Part shown: positions 48,027-57,660 of the stretch, piece by piece
Position numbering within the stretch: position 1 is the first letter of the stretch
Layout of the letters: each line of letters begins with the position of its first letter
NCBI RefSeq assembly: GCF_026191635.1
Contig: NZ_JAKRRW010000008.1
Span: 159,543 to 223,542 of the forward strand
Origin: Photobacterium obscurum
GTDB taxonomy: Bacteria; Pseudomonadota; Gammaproteobacteria; Enterobacterales; Vibrionaceae
DNA: 64,000 bases
Direction of reading: 5' to 3'
Notes under the pieces: model-generated
The model's input: only the letters and a program-made list of their open reading frames with translations
Told to the model about the DNA's origin: nothing
Databases searched by the model: none
Program-made: the position numbers and the translations under genes

Positions 48027-49427
48027 CTACAGGGGGAAATCGTTCATCGGATCTTTTTCTAGCAGCTCAGCCAATATTAGCAAGCCCTGCTCCAGTTTGT
48101 GATGGCTGAAAGGGGCGCTGATGGCTAAGCGGACGGCTGGCGGGATCGTAGCGCCAGGCGGGGAAAACATCTCGGCTGATTTGATGATCACGCCTTGTTG
48201 CTCCGCAGCCGAGACGAAATCGCTGAGTCGCCAGTATTCCGGTAGCGTCAGCCAGACATGAAAACTGTCTGGGGTATGCTGAATGGCGAATTTTCCGAGG
48301 TGCTGGGTAACCAGCTGTTGACGCGCATTGATATCGCGGTGGATTTGCTGAAGTACCCGATCAGCATCGCCATTGCGGAGCATTTCGCAGGCCAGGCCAG
48401 TCAGCAGCGGACTGATCATCAGGCTGTGGTTGTGCAGTGCGGTATTGAGTCGCTGCTGAAGCTTTTGGGGGACCTGAATGTAGCCAAGCCGCAGGCCCGG
48501 AGCCAGGCACTTCGACAGCCCGCCAATATGGATCACCTGCTCAGGGGCGAGGTTGAGCATAGGAGTCGGCCGCTGTTCGGGCAGCAGGCCGTTCACATCA
48601 TCTTCAATTAACAAGACCTGATGCTGACGGCATACCTCGATGACTTCACGGCGGCGCTGCTCTCCCATGGTTGCCGTGGTTGGGTTCTGCAGGGTCGGGG
48701 TGCAATAAAGCATACGCGGCTGGAACTGGCGACAGGCTGCATCGAGACTTGCTGGAATGATCCCCTCGTGGTCAACCTCCACCGGCTTCACATTGATCTG
48801 CTGCTGCCTGGCCAGGCTGAGGAAGCCCGGATAGGTGACTTGCTCAACGAGCAGCGTGTCGCCTTGGCGGCAAAATGCAGACAACAGGAGGTGGGCGGCA
48901 TGCTGGCCGCCAGAGGTGAAGTGCATGCGCTGCGGATCAATCTCAAGGCCTTTTTTCTGTAGCCAGCTAGCAACGATTTGGCGGTGCTCCTCCAACCCCT
49001 GCGGATCGTGGTACAGCATCATCTGGTTTAGCTGATCAGGTTGGTGGGAGAGGTTGCCCATTGCCTGTTTTAGCATAGCTGAGCGGTCAAGGTGGGGCGG
49101 GATATTGTGACCGAGGTTGCAGGCTTCTTCCTCCTGGGGCGAATAATTGTACACCCAGCTTGGTGCATTTTGCTGGCAGACAAAAGTCCCGGCACCGACC
49201 CGGGCCTCAACGAGTTCTCGCTGTTCTACTTCGGCATAGGCTCTGGTGATGGTGCCGACAGTGACCTTGAGCTGATCGGCGAGAGCACGGTGGGTTGGTA
49301 ACTTCTGCCCGGCGGACAGTGTTCCCGATGCGATATGCTGCTCAATGGCGTCGGCGATCTGGCGGTACAAGGGGGCACTTTTGTGCTCTCCGCTTGGGGT
49401 GTCGAGTACAATATTTATGATTGTCAT
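48027..49427 (-). CDS. MocR/GntR-family regulator with aminotransferase-like domain
   Basis: The protein is 466 residues. The N-terminal winged helix-turn-helix (about 1-80) contains LYRQIADAIEQHIASGTLSAG and LPTHRALADQLKVTVGTITRAY. A linker leads to a PLP-binding type I aminotransferase-like domain (about 110-460) whose PLP lysine is in HIGGLSKCLAPGLRLGY. MocR proteins usually sense PLP or amino acids and control an adjacent divergent gene. Here the divergent neighbour is a LysE-family exporter. The pair interrupts the yheT-yheS order kept in E. coli, so it looks inserted. Confidence 0.9.
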   Translation of the reverse strand: MTIINIVLDTPSGEHKSAPLYRQIADAIEQHIASGTLSAGQKLPTHRALADQLKVTVGTITRAYAEVEQRELVEARVGAGTFVCQQNAPSWVYNYSPQEEEACNLGHNIPPHLDRSAMLKQAMGNLSHQPDQLNQMMLYHDPQGLEEHRQIVASWLQKKGLEIDPQRMHFTSGGQHAAHLLLSAFCRQGDTLLVEQVTYPGFLSLARQQQINVKPVEVDHEGIIPASLDAACRQFQPRMLYCTPTLQNPTTATMGEQRRREVIEVCRQHQVLLIEDDVNGLLPEQRPTPMLNLAPEQVIHIGGLSKCLAPGLRLGYIQVPQKLQQRLNTALHNHSLMISPLLTGLACEMLRNGDADRVLQQIHRDINARQQLVTQHLGKFAIQHTPDSFHVWLTLPEYWRLSDFVSAAEQQGVIIKSAEMFSPPGATIPPAVRLAISAPFSHHKLEQGLLILAELLEKDPMNDFPL

Positions 49428-49555
49428 GGTGACAATAAACCTTTTGATCTCAATAAATCCTGCTGTTAGGGTTCATTTTGTACGGTTTAGCAATGTAGAG
49501 CAATCTTAATTGCTGATTGTATCGATACAATTCTGCAGGGAGGTATTTGAGAACA

Positions 49556-50155
49556 ATGTGGGAATGGCAATTTATTATGTCGCTGGCAGCTTTTGCAGCC
49601 ACGATGACCGGGACACCGGGGCCGAATAACATTATGGTAACGGCATCGGGGGCCAACTTTGGCTACTGGCGGACAATGCCCCATATGATGGGTATCGGTT
49701 TTGGCCTGGTGTCGATGATTGTACTGGTTGCCGCGGGACTGGGAGTGATATTCAGCCAGCTTCCTTTCCTGCATGATCTGCTGCGCTGGGCCGGGAGTGC
49801 TTACCTGCTTTATCTGGCCTGGAAGATCGCCTCGGCAAGATCTGCGATCCGGGCTGCTCAGCAAGACAGTCAGCCGATGACGTTTTGGGCGGCGGCAATG
49901 TTTCAGTATGTCAATCCGAAAGCGTGGATGATGTCCGTGACGGCTATTAGTACTTTTACGGTCGCGGGTGAGCTTTATTGGCAGTCGGCGATGCTAGTGG
50001 CTGGGATCTTTTTCCTGATTTGCTTCCCGAGTGTCTCGATCTGGGCAAGCTTTGGCACCTTGATTGGCCGTTGGCTCCACAGTACCAAAGCGCGCAGGGT
50101 ATTTAACACTGTAATGGGAGCGCTGACTGCAGGTTGTGTGGTGATGATTTGGTAA
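49556..50155 (+). CDS. LysE/RhtB-family amino-acid exporter
   Basis: The product is 199 residues from the ATG at 49556 and has about six hydrophobic segments, the LysE/RhtB fold. The conserved motif GTPGPNNIMVTASGANFGYW lies near the N-terminus (about 19-38), and the second family motif (FQYVNPKAWMM) lies near the middle. GGAGG lies 12 bases upstream; an in-frame TTG at 49547 is an alternative start. It is divergent from the MocR gene, which probably controls it. The exported amino acid is unknown. Confidence 0.88.
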   Translation: MWEWQFIMSLAAFAATMTGTPGPNNIMVTASGANFGYWRTMPHMMGIGFGLVSMIVLVAAGLGVIFSQLPFLHDLLRWAGSAYLLYLAWKIASARSAIRAAQQDSQPMTFWAAAMFQYVNPKAWMMSVTAISTFTVAGELYWQSAMLVAGIFFLICFPSVSIWASFGTLIGRWLHSTKARRVFNTVMGALTAGCVVMIW

Positions 50156-50204
50156 AGGCAGTGTCTAAACAGGGCAATAGAAAGTAGTAAGCAAAGATGA
50201 AGGA

Positions 50205-50654
50205 TTAAGGTCGAGCCTGTAACTGATGCAGTAGCACGGATGCCTTGAGTTGCTTGCAGTAGCTGGCAAGGTTGTCGGATCTCGCAGCGTGCTTGGGGGT
50301 GAGGTCTTCAAACTGATTGCACTGGGCGACGAGATTGTGCTGTTGGTCTTGTTCCAATGTGAGCTCGAATGCCAGAAGTTGCTGGTAGCCCGTTTGATCC
50401 AACTGCGTTTTTAGCTGTTTTCGCATCGTTCTAAATTGCTGCAATCGGACATCGCTGGCGTAGAGCCCGGCAATGAGTGTATCGAGCTCAGGGAGCGTCA
50501 ATGCGATATGCTGCGTATCAAGCCAATGTAGCAGTAGGGCAAGGTTAACATTGCCCTGGTAGGTATTCTGTAGGGTCATGCAAGCAGGTTGGACGCCAGC
50601 CTGGGCATAATGCGCCAGGCTGAACTGCCAAAAGTCTTGTGGGTTCAGACTCAC
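50205..50654 (-). CDS. TIGR02444 family protein
   Basis: The product is 149 residues from the GTG at 50654, with AGGT 6 bases upstream; the family begins SLNPQDFWQFSLAHYAQAG. A longer frame from 50708 would overlap the yheS end. Conserved features include LQNTYQGNVNLALLLHWLD. Function is unknown. It follows yheS with a 16-base gap, so it is likely co-transcribed. It converges on the LysE-family gene. Confidence 0.82.
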   Translation of the reverse strand: MSLNPQDFWQFSLAHYAQAGVQPACMTLQNTYQGNVNLALLLHWLDTQHIALTLPELDTLIAGLYASDVRLQQFRTMRKQLKTQLDQTGYQQLLAFELTLEQDQQHNLVAQCNQFEDLTPKHAARSDNLASYCKQLKASVLLHQLQARP

Positions 50655-50670
50655 CGAACTACCTGAAGGT

Positions 50671-52596
50671 TTAGATGTTGGCACTGAACTGGGCTTCCAT
50701 CGCTTCAAGCTCTTCCTGCAATTCCATCCATTCCATTTCTACCTCTTCCAGCGATGATTTTGCATCTCCCTGGCGTTTAAGTTGCTCGTTGAGGCGGACT
50801 TTGTTGTCGGCGTCATAGATCGTCGGATCTGAGAGCTGCTGCTCGGCATCTGCTACCTCTGCACTCAGCTTTTCCATTTGCTTATCAAGCTGGGTGATCT
50901 TCTTGCGCAGCGGTGCGGTTTGCTTGCGGAACTCGGCTTCCAGGCGTTTTTGTTCTTTGCGTGATGCCGCACTGTTGTCTTTGGTTGTTTCAGGTTTGGC
51001 TGCCTGCTGTTCACGGCGCTCATTACGCTGCTGCTCGGTGAGCCACTTGTGGTAGTCATTCAAATCACCATCAAACGGCATTACCTGGCGGTTATGAACC
51101 AGGTACAGGTCATCGGTGGTCGCACGAAGCAGGTAGCGGTCGTGACTGACGATAACCATAGCCCCTTCGTAGGACTGCAGTGCCAGAGTCAGTGCCTGGC
51201 GCATATCCAAGTCCAGGTGGTTGGTTGGTTCATCGAGTAGCAATAGGTTCGGGCGCTGCCATACAATTAGCGCCAGTACCAAGCGGGCTTTTTCACCGCC
51301 CGAGAACGGACCGACCTTATCCAGCGCCTTGTCGCCGACAAAGCCAAAGCTGCCGAGGTAATCTCGCAGCTGCTGCTCGGTTGCCTGCGGAGCAATGCGG
51401 GCCAGGTGCTGAACCGGGGTATCATCAAGACGCAGGGTCTCTAATTGGTGCTGGGCAAAGTAGCCAATTTTGACGCCTTGCGAATAGGTCAGATCACCCG
51501 CCTGTGCCGGTAGTTCGCCAGACAAAAGTTTGATTAGGGTCGACTTACCCGCGCCATTACGCCCAAGCAGGCCGATACGGCTGCCCGGTACCAGGTTGAG
51601 ACGGATTTTCTCCAGGATCAGGTTGTCACCGTAACCGGCTGCCACTTCATCCATCATCATGATCGGGTTAGGCAGGGCTGACGGTTCACGGAACTCGAAG
51701 CTGAACGGGTTATCGAACTGGGCTGGCAGCACTTTTTCCATCCGCTCCAGGGCCTTGATACGGCTTTGTGCCTGACGGGCTTTGCTGGCTTTGTAGCGGA
51801 AGCGGTCGATATACGACTGCATGTGCGACATTTGCTTTTGCTGCTTCTGGTACATGGCCTGCTGCAGGACCAGCTTTTCCGCGCGTTGGTTTTCAAACGA
51901 TGAATAGTTGCCGGTGTAGCTGTTCAGAGTCTGGTTTTCGATATGGATAATGCGGCCGACAACCGGATCAAGGAAGTCACGGTCATGGGAGATCAGTACC
52001 AGGGTGCCGCGATAGCTCTGCAGCCACTTTTCCAGCCACATGACTGCATCGAGATCCAGGTGGTTGGTCGGTTCATCGAGCAGTAACAGATCGGAACGGC
52101 ACAGCAGAGCCTGGGCAAGGTTCAAACGCATCCGCCAGCCCCCTGAGAACTGGGTCAGGTTCCATTGCATCTGCTCCTGGGAAAAGCCAAGGCCGTCAAG
52201 CAGTTCGGCGGCACGGGCATTGATGCTATAGCCTCCGATGGTATCTAGTTTGCCGTGGAGTTCAGCAACCTTGGTACCGTTGTTGGCTTCTTCGGCTGCG
52301 GTAAGCTCATGCTCTAACTGGCGATATTCGCGATCACCGTCAATGACATACTCAATGGCACTGCGCTCCAGGGCCGGTGTCTCCTGGGCAACCCAGGCCA
52401 GTTCCCAGTTGGCGGGGAACTGACAGTTTCCTGCATCTACGCTTAATTCACCTTTTAGTAAAGCAAATAGAGTAGATTTACCACAGCCGTTCTTGCCGAC
52501 AAGGCCGACCTTGTCGCCGGGATGGATAGTGGCCGTGGCGTTTTCGAGAAGGGCTTTACCGCCACGTAATAATTGAATGTCCGAAAAGGTGATCAT
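50671..52596 (-). CDS. yheS: ABC-F family ATPase YheS
   Basis: The protein is 641 residues from the ATG at 52596 (MITFSDIQLLRGGKALL). It has two ABC ATPase domains without membrane segments: Walker A GKNGCGKST and GRNGAGKST, signatures FSGGWRMRL and FSGGEKARL, and Walker B LLLLDEPTNHLD twice. The P-site tRNA interaction linker lies between, and a C-terminal coiled coil (about 540-635) is rich in Gln, Glu and Lys. ABC-F proteins act on ribosomes rather than in transport; YheS is a translation factor of the group. It is divergent from kefG, as in E. coli. Confidence 0.95.
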   Translation of the reverse strand: MITFSDIQLLRGGKALLENATATIHPGDKVGLVGKNGCGKSTLFALLKGELSVDAGNCQFPANWELAWVAQETPALERSAIEYVIDGDREYRQLEHELTAAEEANNGTKVAELHGKLDTIGGYSINARAAELLDGLGFSQEQMQWNLTQFSGGWRMRLNLAQALLCRSDLLLLDEPTNHLDLDAVMWLEKWLQSYRGTLVLISHDRDFLDPVVGRIIHIENQTLNSYTGNYSSFENQRAEKLVLQQAMYQKQQKQMSHMQSYIDRFRYKASKARQAQSRIKALERMEKVLPAQFDNPFSFEFREPSALPNPIMMMDEVAAGYGDNLILEKIRLNLVPGSRIGLLGRNGAGKSTLIKLLSGELPAQAGDLTYSQGVKIGYFAQHQLETLRLDDTPVQHLARIAPQATEQQLRDYLGSFGFVGDKALDKVGPFSGGEKARLVLALIVWQRPNLLLLDEPTNHLDLDMRQALTLALQSYEGAMVIVSHDRYLLRATTDDLYLVHNRQVMPFDGDLNDYHKWLTEQQRNERREQQAAKPETTKDNSAASRKEQKRLEAEFRKQTAPLRKKITQLDKQMEKLSAEVADAEQQLSDPTIYDADNKVRLNEQLKRQGDAKSSLEEVEMEWMELQEELEAMEAQFSANI

Positions 52597-52834
52597 CGAC
52601 AGTGTCGGGGTAGCCCCGCTCCGAAAATAAAAGTGCACGAAATGAGCGGCAGTCTATACCAAACAGCCATTGACTGCTAACCCAGAAGGTGGTGATGCCG
52701 TGAGAATCAGCAAGATGTGATTATGAATTTGGATTCAGGCGATCCGCTTTAGTAACAATTATGTATGATGTGTATAGGTGTAAAAGTAATTGTTGCTCCT
52801 GAGGGATGGCCTGAGGAAGTAGTAAAGGGAAGAT

Positions 52835-53404
52835 ATGACGACACAAGGACAGCCAAGAATATTGGTGATTTATGCCCACCCAGATCCGCAGGAGTCCGTG
52901 GCCAACCGCGAGATGCTCGAGGGGATAAATGATCTCGAGCATGTCACGGTGCATGACCTCTATGCCGCTTATCCCGATTTTTTTATCGATATCAACCAAG
53001 AACGTAACCTGATCCGGCAGCATGACATCATTGTCTTCCAGCATCCGCTTTATATGTATTCCTGCCCCGCTTTGCTGAAAGAATGGATTGATGTTGTTCT
53101 CAGCAAGGGATTCGCCCATGGTGATGGGCTTGAGACCAAAGGGAAGTACTGGCGTTCGGTGATCACCACTGGCGGAGCGGCAGAGGCCTATACCCCGGAC
53201 GGCTATAACCGCTGTAGTATCGCGGACATTCTGAAGCCCTTCGAACTGTCGGCGGACCTATGCCAGATGGAGTGGATGGAACCGCTGGTCTTGCACTGGG
53301 CAAGGCGGATTCCGCAACCGGAGCTTGAGCAGCATGTTCAGCATTATCGGCAGTGGCTTTTAACCCCGTTCCCAGACGGCAAGGAGGCGGCATATGGCCA
53401 GTGA
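52835..53404 (+). CDS. kefG: KefG, ancillary quinone oxidoreductase of the KefB potassium efflux system
   Basis: KefG is a flavodoxin-like NAD(P)H oxidoreductase needed for full activity of KefB. The protein is 189 residues with a flavodoxin-type start ([20 protein letters not shown]), the FMN-region [22 protein letters not shown], and [14 protein letters not shown]. It overlaps kefB by 11 bases, so the two are coupled. It is divergent from yheS. Confidence 0.95.
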   Translation: MTTQGQPRILVIYAHPDPQESVANREMLEGINDLEHVTVHDLYAAYPDFFIDINQERNLIRQHDIIVFQHPLYMYSCPALLKEWIDVVLSKGFAHGDGLETKGKYWRSVITTGGAAEAYTPDGYNRCSIADILKPFELSADLCQMEWMEPLVLHWARRIPQPELEQHVQHYRQWLLTPFPDGKEAAYGQ

Positions 53405-55199
53405 TGTACTATCAGTCAGTGTGGTCTTTCTTGCGGCCGCGGTTGTCGCAGTGCCGATTGCCCAGCGTTTGGGGCTTGGCTCTGTGCTGGGGTATCTTTT
53501 GGCCGGGATCGCGATTGGCCCGTGGGGGCTGCGGCTGATCTCCGATGTCGATGCTATTTTGCATTTTTCCGAGTTTGGTGTCGTGCTGCTGCTGTTTTTG
53601 ATCGGCCTTGAGCTGAACCCAAAGAAACTGTGGCAGATGCGCAGGCCGATACTTGGGCTGGGGGGCAGCCAGGTCGTCCTGACCAGCGCTGTTATTACTG
53701 CGCTCATGATGGCTGCCGGCCGAGTGTTCTTGCCCGATCTTAGCTGGCGTGATGCGGTAGTGGTCGGGATGGGGCTGGCGTTGTCTTCTACGGCTATCGC
53801 GCTGCGGGTGATTGAAGAGCAGAGCCTAGATGGCAGTGAAACCGGGCAGTCGGGTTTCGCGGTATTGCTGTTTCAGGATATCGCGGTGATCCCGATGCTG
53901 GCAGTATTGCCTGTTCTGGCTGGCGGAGGCGGAGGAAGTTGGCTCGATTTTGCCTGGATGATTGGGGGAATCGTTGCGCTACTGGTTGGCGGGCATTTCC
54001 TGTTGCGGCCATTGTTTCGCTGGGTGGTATTGAGCGGTGTCCGGGAGCTGTTTAATGTTGCTGCCTTGCTGCTGGTGATAGGTATTGCCCTTGGCATGCA
54101 GTCACTGGGACTGTCGATGGCGCTGGGCACTTTCTTGGCCGGGGTGCTGCTGGCCGAAAGTGAGTATCGCCATGAGCTGGAAATTGCCATCGAGCCGTTT
54201 AAGGGGTTGTTGCTCGGGTTGTTTTTTATCTCGGTCGGGATGGCTGTCAACCTTGGGCTGTTACTGGAATACCCGTTGCAAATTTTGTTGGCGGTTATCG
54301 TTCTGATCTGCGTTAAAGGACTGCTGTTGTACGGCTTGGCAAGAATGTTTGGTATCCGGGCCAAGTCCCGTAGCCAGATGGCGGCGATCCTCAGTCAGGG
54401 CGGGGAATTCGCCTTTGTGCTGTTTACCGCTGCGTTGGGGGAGGGGCTGTTGGGGGCTCAGTTGTCAGCGTTTTTGCTGGTAGTAGTCAGTTTGTCGATG
54501 ATGACCACGCCGTTGATTTTGCTGCTGCAGGATAAATGGTTTGTCCGTACCTTCAAGGCCGAGGAAGAAGAGCTCGAGAGCGATGTAGTGGATCGTGAGC
54601 CCCGAGTGATTATTACCGGCTTTGGCCGATTTGGTCAGGTTGTCGGTCGACTGTTGTTTGCCAATAAGATACGGGTAACTGTGCTGGAGCGTGATCCGAG
54701 CCAGATCCAGTTTCTGCGTAAGTTTGGCTACAAGGTGTATTACGGCGATGCCACGCAACTTGATTTGCTGCGGGCCGCGGGAGCCGACAAAGCCGAAGCC
54801 ATTATTATCTGTACCGATGAGCCCGATGAGGTGATGGAAGTGGTCGCCCTGTGCCAGCAGTACTTTCCCAACCTCAAGGTTCTGGCGCGTGCAAGAAGCC
54901 GGGTTGAGGCCCATCAATTACTTAGCCATGGAGTTGAACACTTCTCGCGGGAAACTTTTGCCAGCGCCCTTGATTTAGGCCGTCAGGCCCTCATATCTTT
55001 GGGTATGCATCCGTACAAAGCCAAGCGGGCTGAAGCTCATTTTCGGAAACTGGATACCACGGCATTGCAGGATTTGCTGCCGCAGCATTCGGAGGATGTT
55101 CATTTGGCTTCACGCTCTAAGGAAGCCCGTAAAGAGCTGGAAGAAATTTTTGACCGTGAAATGCGCGGTGAGCGTGAACGGCATAATGGTTGGGATTAA
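53394..55199 (+). CDS. kefB: glutathione-regulated potassium/proton antiporter KefB
   Basis: KefB expels potassium in exchange for protons when electrophile-glutathione adducts bind, acidifying the cytoplasm for protection. The protein is 601 residues with about 12 membrane segments of the CPA2 type (about 1-385) and a C-terminal RCK/KTN domain beginning at [15 protein letters not shown] near residue 405. It overlaps kefG and precedes yheV. Confidence 0.96.
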   Translation: MASDVLSVSVVFLAAAVVAVPIAQRLGLGSVLGYLLAGIAIGPWGLRLISDVDAILHFSEFGVVLLLFLIGLELNPKKLWQMRRPILGLGGSQVVLTSAVITALMMAAGRVFLPDLSWRDAVVVGMGLALSSTAIALRVIEEQSLDGSETGQSGFAVLLFQDIAVIPMLAVLPVLAGGGGGSWLDFAWMIGGIVALLVGGHFLLRPLFRWVVLSGVRELFNVAALLLVIGIALGMQSLGLSMALGTFLAGVLLAESEYRHELEIAIEPFKGLLLGLFFISVGMAVNLGLLLEYPLQILLAVIVLICVKGLLLYGLARMFGIRAKSRSQMAAILSQGGEFAFVLFTAALGEGLLGAQLSAFLLVVVSLSMMTTPLILLLQDKWFVRTFKAEEEELESDVVDREPRVIITGFGRFGQVVGRLLFANKIRVTVLERDPSQIQFLRKFGYKVYYGDATQLDLLRAAGADKAEAIIICTDEPDEVMEVVALCQQYFPNLKVLARARSRVEAHQLLSHGVEHFSRETFASALDLGRQALISLGMHPYKAKRAEAHFRKLDTTALQDLLPQHSEDVHLASRSKEARKELEEIFDREMRGERERHNGWD

Positions 55200-55255
55200 T
55201 CCTTGTTTGTAGTGAGCTCGCCTCACTATAAAGCAGTCGTAAGGGACTGGGTTGT

Positions 55256-55465
55256 ATGGTTAAAAAAAGATTTATTGCCGGTGCCGTGTGCCCTGAGTGT
55301 AAAAAACAGGATACGTTGCGCTGGTGGCAGGAAAATGAGGTTGAACGGGTTGAGTGTGTGGCATGCCATCATACCGATCGCCGTGTACCGCAATCTGTAG
55401 AGAAAAGTGAACAGCTATCTCAGCAAACCAAGCAGCAAGTGATTGGGGTCTTTAAACCCGAATAA
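55256..55465 (+). CDS. yheV: YheV family putative metal-binding protein
   Basis: The product is 69 residues. Two CxxC pairs (CPECKKQ and CVACHHT), about 22 residues apart, form a probable zinc ribbon. The family is of unknown function and lies next to kefB in enterics, as here. Confidence 0.9.
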   Translation: MVKKRFIAGAVCPECKKQDTLRWWQENEVERVECVACHHTDRRVPQSVEKSEQLSQQTKQQVIGVFKPE

Positions 55466-55525
55466 TGAGCAGATATTGGCATCCAGGTGCCTTTATCCGT
55501 TATGATGCAGTGTAGATTTATATCG

Positions 55526-55579
55526 AGTACCGTTTCACTGTGGTTTTGGGTACCCCTAAAGTCATAGTGAAACGGTACT
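55526..55579. promoter_or_regulatory. perfect 14-bp inverted repeat before slyD
   Basis: AGTACCGTTTCACT (55526-55539) is exactly complementary to AGTGAAACGGTACT (55566-55579), with a 26-base spacer that contains the palindrome GGGTACCC. The right arm ends 20 bases before the slyD ATG and close to its ribosome-binding site. It could be a protein operator or an RNA stem in the slyD leader. Confidence 0.6.
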
Positions 55580-55599
55580 ATCTAAATATCGGAGTAAAC

Positions 55600-56175
55600 A
55601 TGAAAGTCGCTAAAGACATCGTAGTAAGCCTAGCTTATCAAGTGAAAACTGAAGACGGCGTAGTTGTTGATCAGTCAACGGCTGAAGCACCACTGGATTA
55701 CCTTCACGGTCACAACAACCTAATTGTAGGCCTGGAAAAAGCGCTAGATGGTCGTGAAGCTGGCGAGAAATTTGAAGTGACTGTTGCTCCTGAAGAAGCA
55801 TACGGCGAGCACATGGCAGAAATGGTTCAGCGTGTTCCGGCTGACGTTTTCCAGGGTGTTGATGAAATTACTGTGGGTATGCGTTTCCTAGCGGACACTG
55901 ACCAGGGCCCAATCCCTGTAGAAGTGACTGAAGTTGACGGCGACCACGTTGTTGTTGATGGCAACCACATGCTGGCTGGCCAGACGCTAACATTTACCGC
56001 TGAAGTTGTTGCTGTACGTGCGGCAACTGAAGAAGAAGTGGCTCACGGCCATATCCACCAGGGCGGCGGCTGCTGTGGCGGCGGTAGCTGTGGTGATGAC
56101 CACGGTCACGATCACGCTGAAGAAGGTGGTTGCTGCGGTGGCGAAGAGAAAGGCGGCTGCGGCTGTTCTCACTAA
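55600..56175 (+). CDS. slyD: FKBP-type peptidyl-prolyl isomerase and metallochaperone SlyD
   Basis: SlyD is a prolyl isomerase with chaperone activity and a metal-binding tail that helps deliver nickel. The protein is 191 residues from the ATG at 55600 (GGAG 8 bases before it). The FKBP domain (about 1-70 and 125-150) surrounds an insert-in-flap chaperone domain. The tail after about residue 148 is rich in His, Cys and Gly (GGGCCGGGSCGDDHGHDH and more). It is followed by a terminator shared with convergent slyX. Confidence 0.97.
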   Translation: MKVAKDIVVSLAYQVKTEDGVVVDQSTAEAPLDYLHGHNNLIVGLEKALDGREAGEKFEVTVAPEEAYGEHMAEMVQRVPADVFQGVDEITVGMRFLADTDQGPIPVEVTEVDGDHVVVDGNHMLAGQTLTFTAEVVAVRAATEEEVAHGHIHQGGGCCGGGSCGDDHGHDHAEEGGCCGGEEKGGCGCSH

Positions 56176-56202
56176 GAAGCACTCTTCTTAAGAACAAATA
56201 CA

Positions 56203-56231
56203 AACGGGAAGCCTAGGCTTCCCGTTTTTTT
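56203..56231. terminator. slyD/slyX terminator
   Basis: The stem AACGGGAAGCC / GGCTTCCCGTT is followed by a T run on the plus strand between convergent slyD and slyX. Confidence 0.9.
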
Positions 56232-56247
56232 ATTGAACCATCAATAA

Positions 56248-56475
56248 TCAATAATGCGGTGGCGGTGTTTCTTCCGACTCGTCGGCTAAATTCGATGTCT
56301 GCATTCCCTTGACCTTGCCGACCATAAACTTCAGCTGTACCTGCATTTTCTCGATCAAAAACTGCTGGGCAGTCAGTGCCTGGTTCAAATCATCGATGGT
56401 CTGCTCCTGGAAAGCCTGCTTCATCTCAAGCTCGTCAATCTGAGCCTGTAATTTTTCAATTTCAGTCATGGGCAA
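56248..56475 (-). CDS. slyX: SlyX family protein
   Basis: The product is 75 residues, mostly one coiled coil (heptads from about 4-50: [20 protein letters not shown] and so on) with a Pro-rich end PPPHY typical of SlyX. Function is unknown. It lies by slyD and fkpA, as in E. coli, and 12 bases downstream of the WD40 lipoprotein gene, so the two are probably co-transcribed. Confidence 0.93.
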   Translation of the reverse strand: MPMTEIEKLQAQIDELEMKQAFQEQTIDDLNQALTAQQFLIEKMQVQLKFMVGKVKGMQTSNLADESEETPPPHY

Positions 56476-56487
56476 ATTTGTCCGGTT

Positions 56488-57465
56488 TTAATCAGTGGTC
56501 CAAGCCTGGGCAATGCCGGCGGATGTACCGGATACGACCTGCCCGTCAGGAGTTATGGCGACATCATACACCACTGCCGCCGGTGGTCGAGTATCTTGTT
56601 TCGGGGCGGCTTCCCAACGACCAAGGTTGCTACCGGTTGCGGTATCCCATAATTCGACTCGCCGAGACGGCGTGCCGGTCGCTAGCTGCTGCCCGTTGTC
56701 TGAAAAGCGGGCGCTGGACAGGTTCTGCTGGCGCAGTCGAACAGCCAGCTCGGCCTGTTTCTCGCCGCTGCTGAGATCCCAGATATAGGCGTCATTTCCG
56801 CCATCGGCAGTTAGGGCCAGTTTGCCGTCACGTTGCAGGGCCACCCTGCTGATCCGAGAGGTATGCTCAAATTGATAGATGATTTGTCCGCTGCGGGTAT
56901 CCCAAAAGTAGGCCGAGTAGTCGTTGCCACCGGACAGAGCAAAGTTGCCGTTGGCCGATAGGGCGACGGAATTAACTTTTTCTTGATGGGCAAGGAACTC
57001 TAGTCGCCGTCCGGTGCCCAAGTCGATGTACAGAGCCTTGCCGTTAGATAATCCGAGTAAGACTTTCTGGCCGTTATTGGCAATATCGACATCACGGATA
57101 ATGCCGTCAGAAATGGACCACAGCCCGTCGGACTGGCCCCATGCGAGATCCCAGATCGCAAAATTTTGCGCAGTCGCAGTGATGGCGTAACGGTTGTTGT
57201 CTGAAATTTTACTGGTCAGGACGGTATTGTGATGTGGATCTTGAGAACCAAAATCAGCTAACTTTTTGTTTTGCCGTAAATCCCATAGCACGATACCTTG
57301 TTGGGCTGAGTGGTATATGGCAAAACGACCGTCTCGGCTGAGGCTAAAACTGGTCGTCCCTTCGGGAGCGACATTCCAGCGATTTGCCTCTGAACCAGAA
57401 AAAAAGCAGCCAGTTAGAGTAATCAGTGCCAAAATAATGCTAAACAACTGTATTTTTTTGTGCAT
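56488..57465 (-). CDS. WD40-repeat lipoprotein
   Basis: The product is 325 residues. The signal peptide ends in a lipobox LTGC with the lipidated cysteine at about residue 20. The rest is WD40-like repeats forming a beta-propeller, with blade ends such as IVLWDLRQ, FAIWDLAW, AYFWDTRSG, AYIWDLSSG and VELWDTATG, followed by a partly degenerate one. It sits between slyX and fkpA, a place without an equivalent gene in E. coli. Partner and function are unknown; a periplasmic scaffold at a membrane is the plain reading. Confidence 0.85.
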   Translation of the reverse strand: MHKKIQLFSIILALITLTGCFFSGSEANRWNVAPEGTTSFSLSRDGRFAIYHSAQQGIVLWDLRQNKKLADFGSQDPHHNTVLTSKISDNNRYAITATAQNFAIWDLAWGQSDGLWSISDGIIRDVDIANNGQKVLLGLSNGKALYIDLGTGRRLEFLAHQEKVNSVALSANGNFALSGGNDYSAYFWDTRSGQIIYQFEHTSRISRVALQRDGKLALTADGGNDAYIWDLSSGEKQAELAVRLRQQNLSSARFSDNGQQLATGTPSRRVELWDTATGSNLGRWEAAPKQDTRPPAAVVYDVAITPDGQVVSGTSAGIAQAWTTD

Positions 57466-57660
57466 TAAGCTTCGGTTCCGGTTTGTTTTGCTAAGAGATA
57501 AAGTGTAAATAATCGTATTAAGTAACTGAATAAAGAGTATTGTTAGGCTGTTACTTAATCCGATTGGTATTAGTATATTGATATAGCGAGCTTTTCAAAG
57601 TGGTACCGAAAAGCCGAATATAAAAATGAGGCATTCCCTCAGCGATTGATGGAGAAATAC

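Noticed and set aside
53873..54364. A 163-codon minus-strand frame inside kefB.
   Set aside because: It is antisense to membrane-segment codons, a typical source of long antisense frames.
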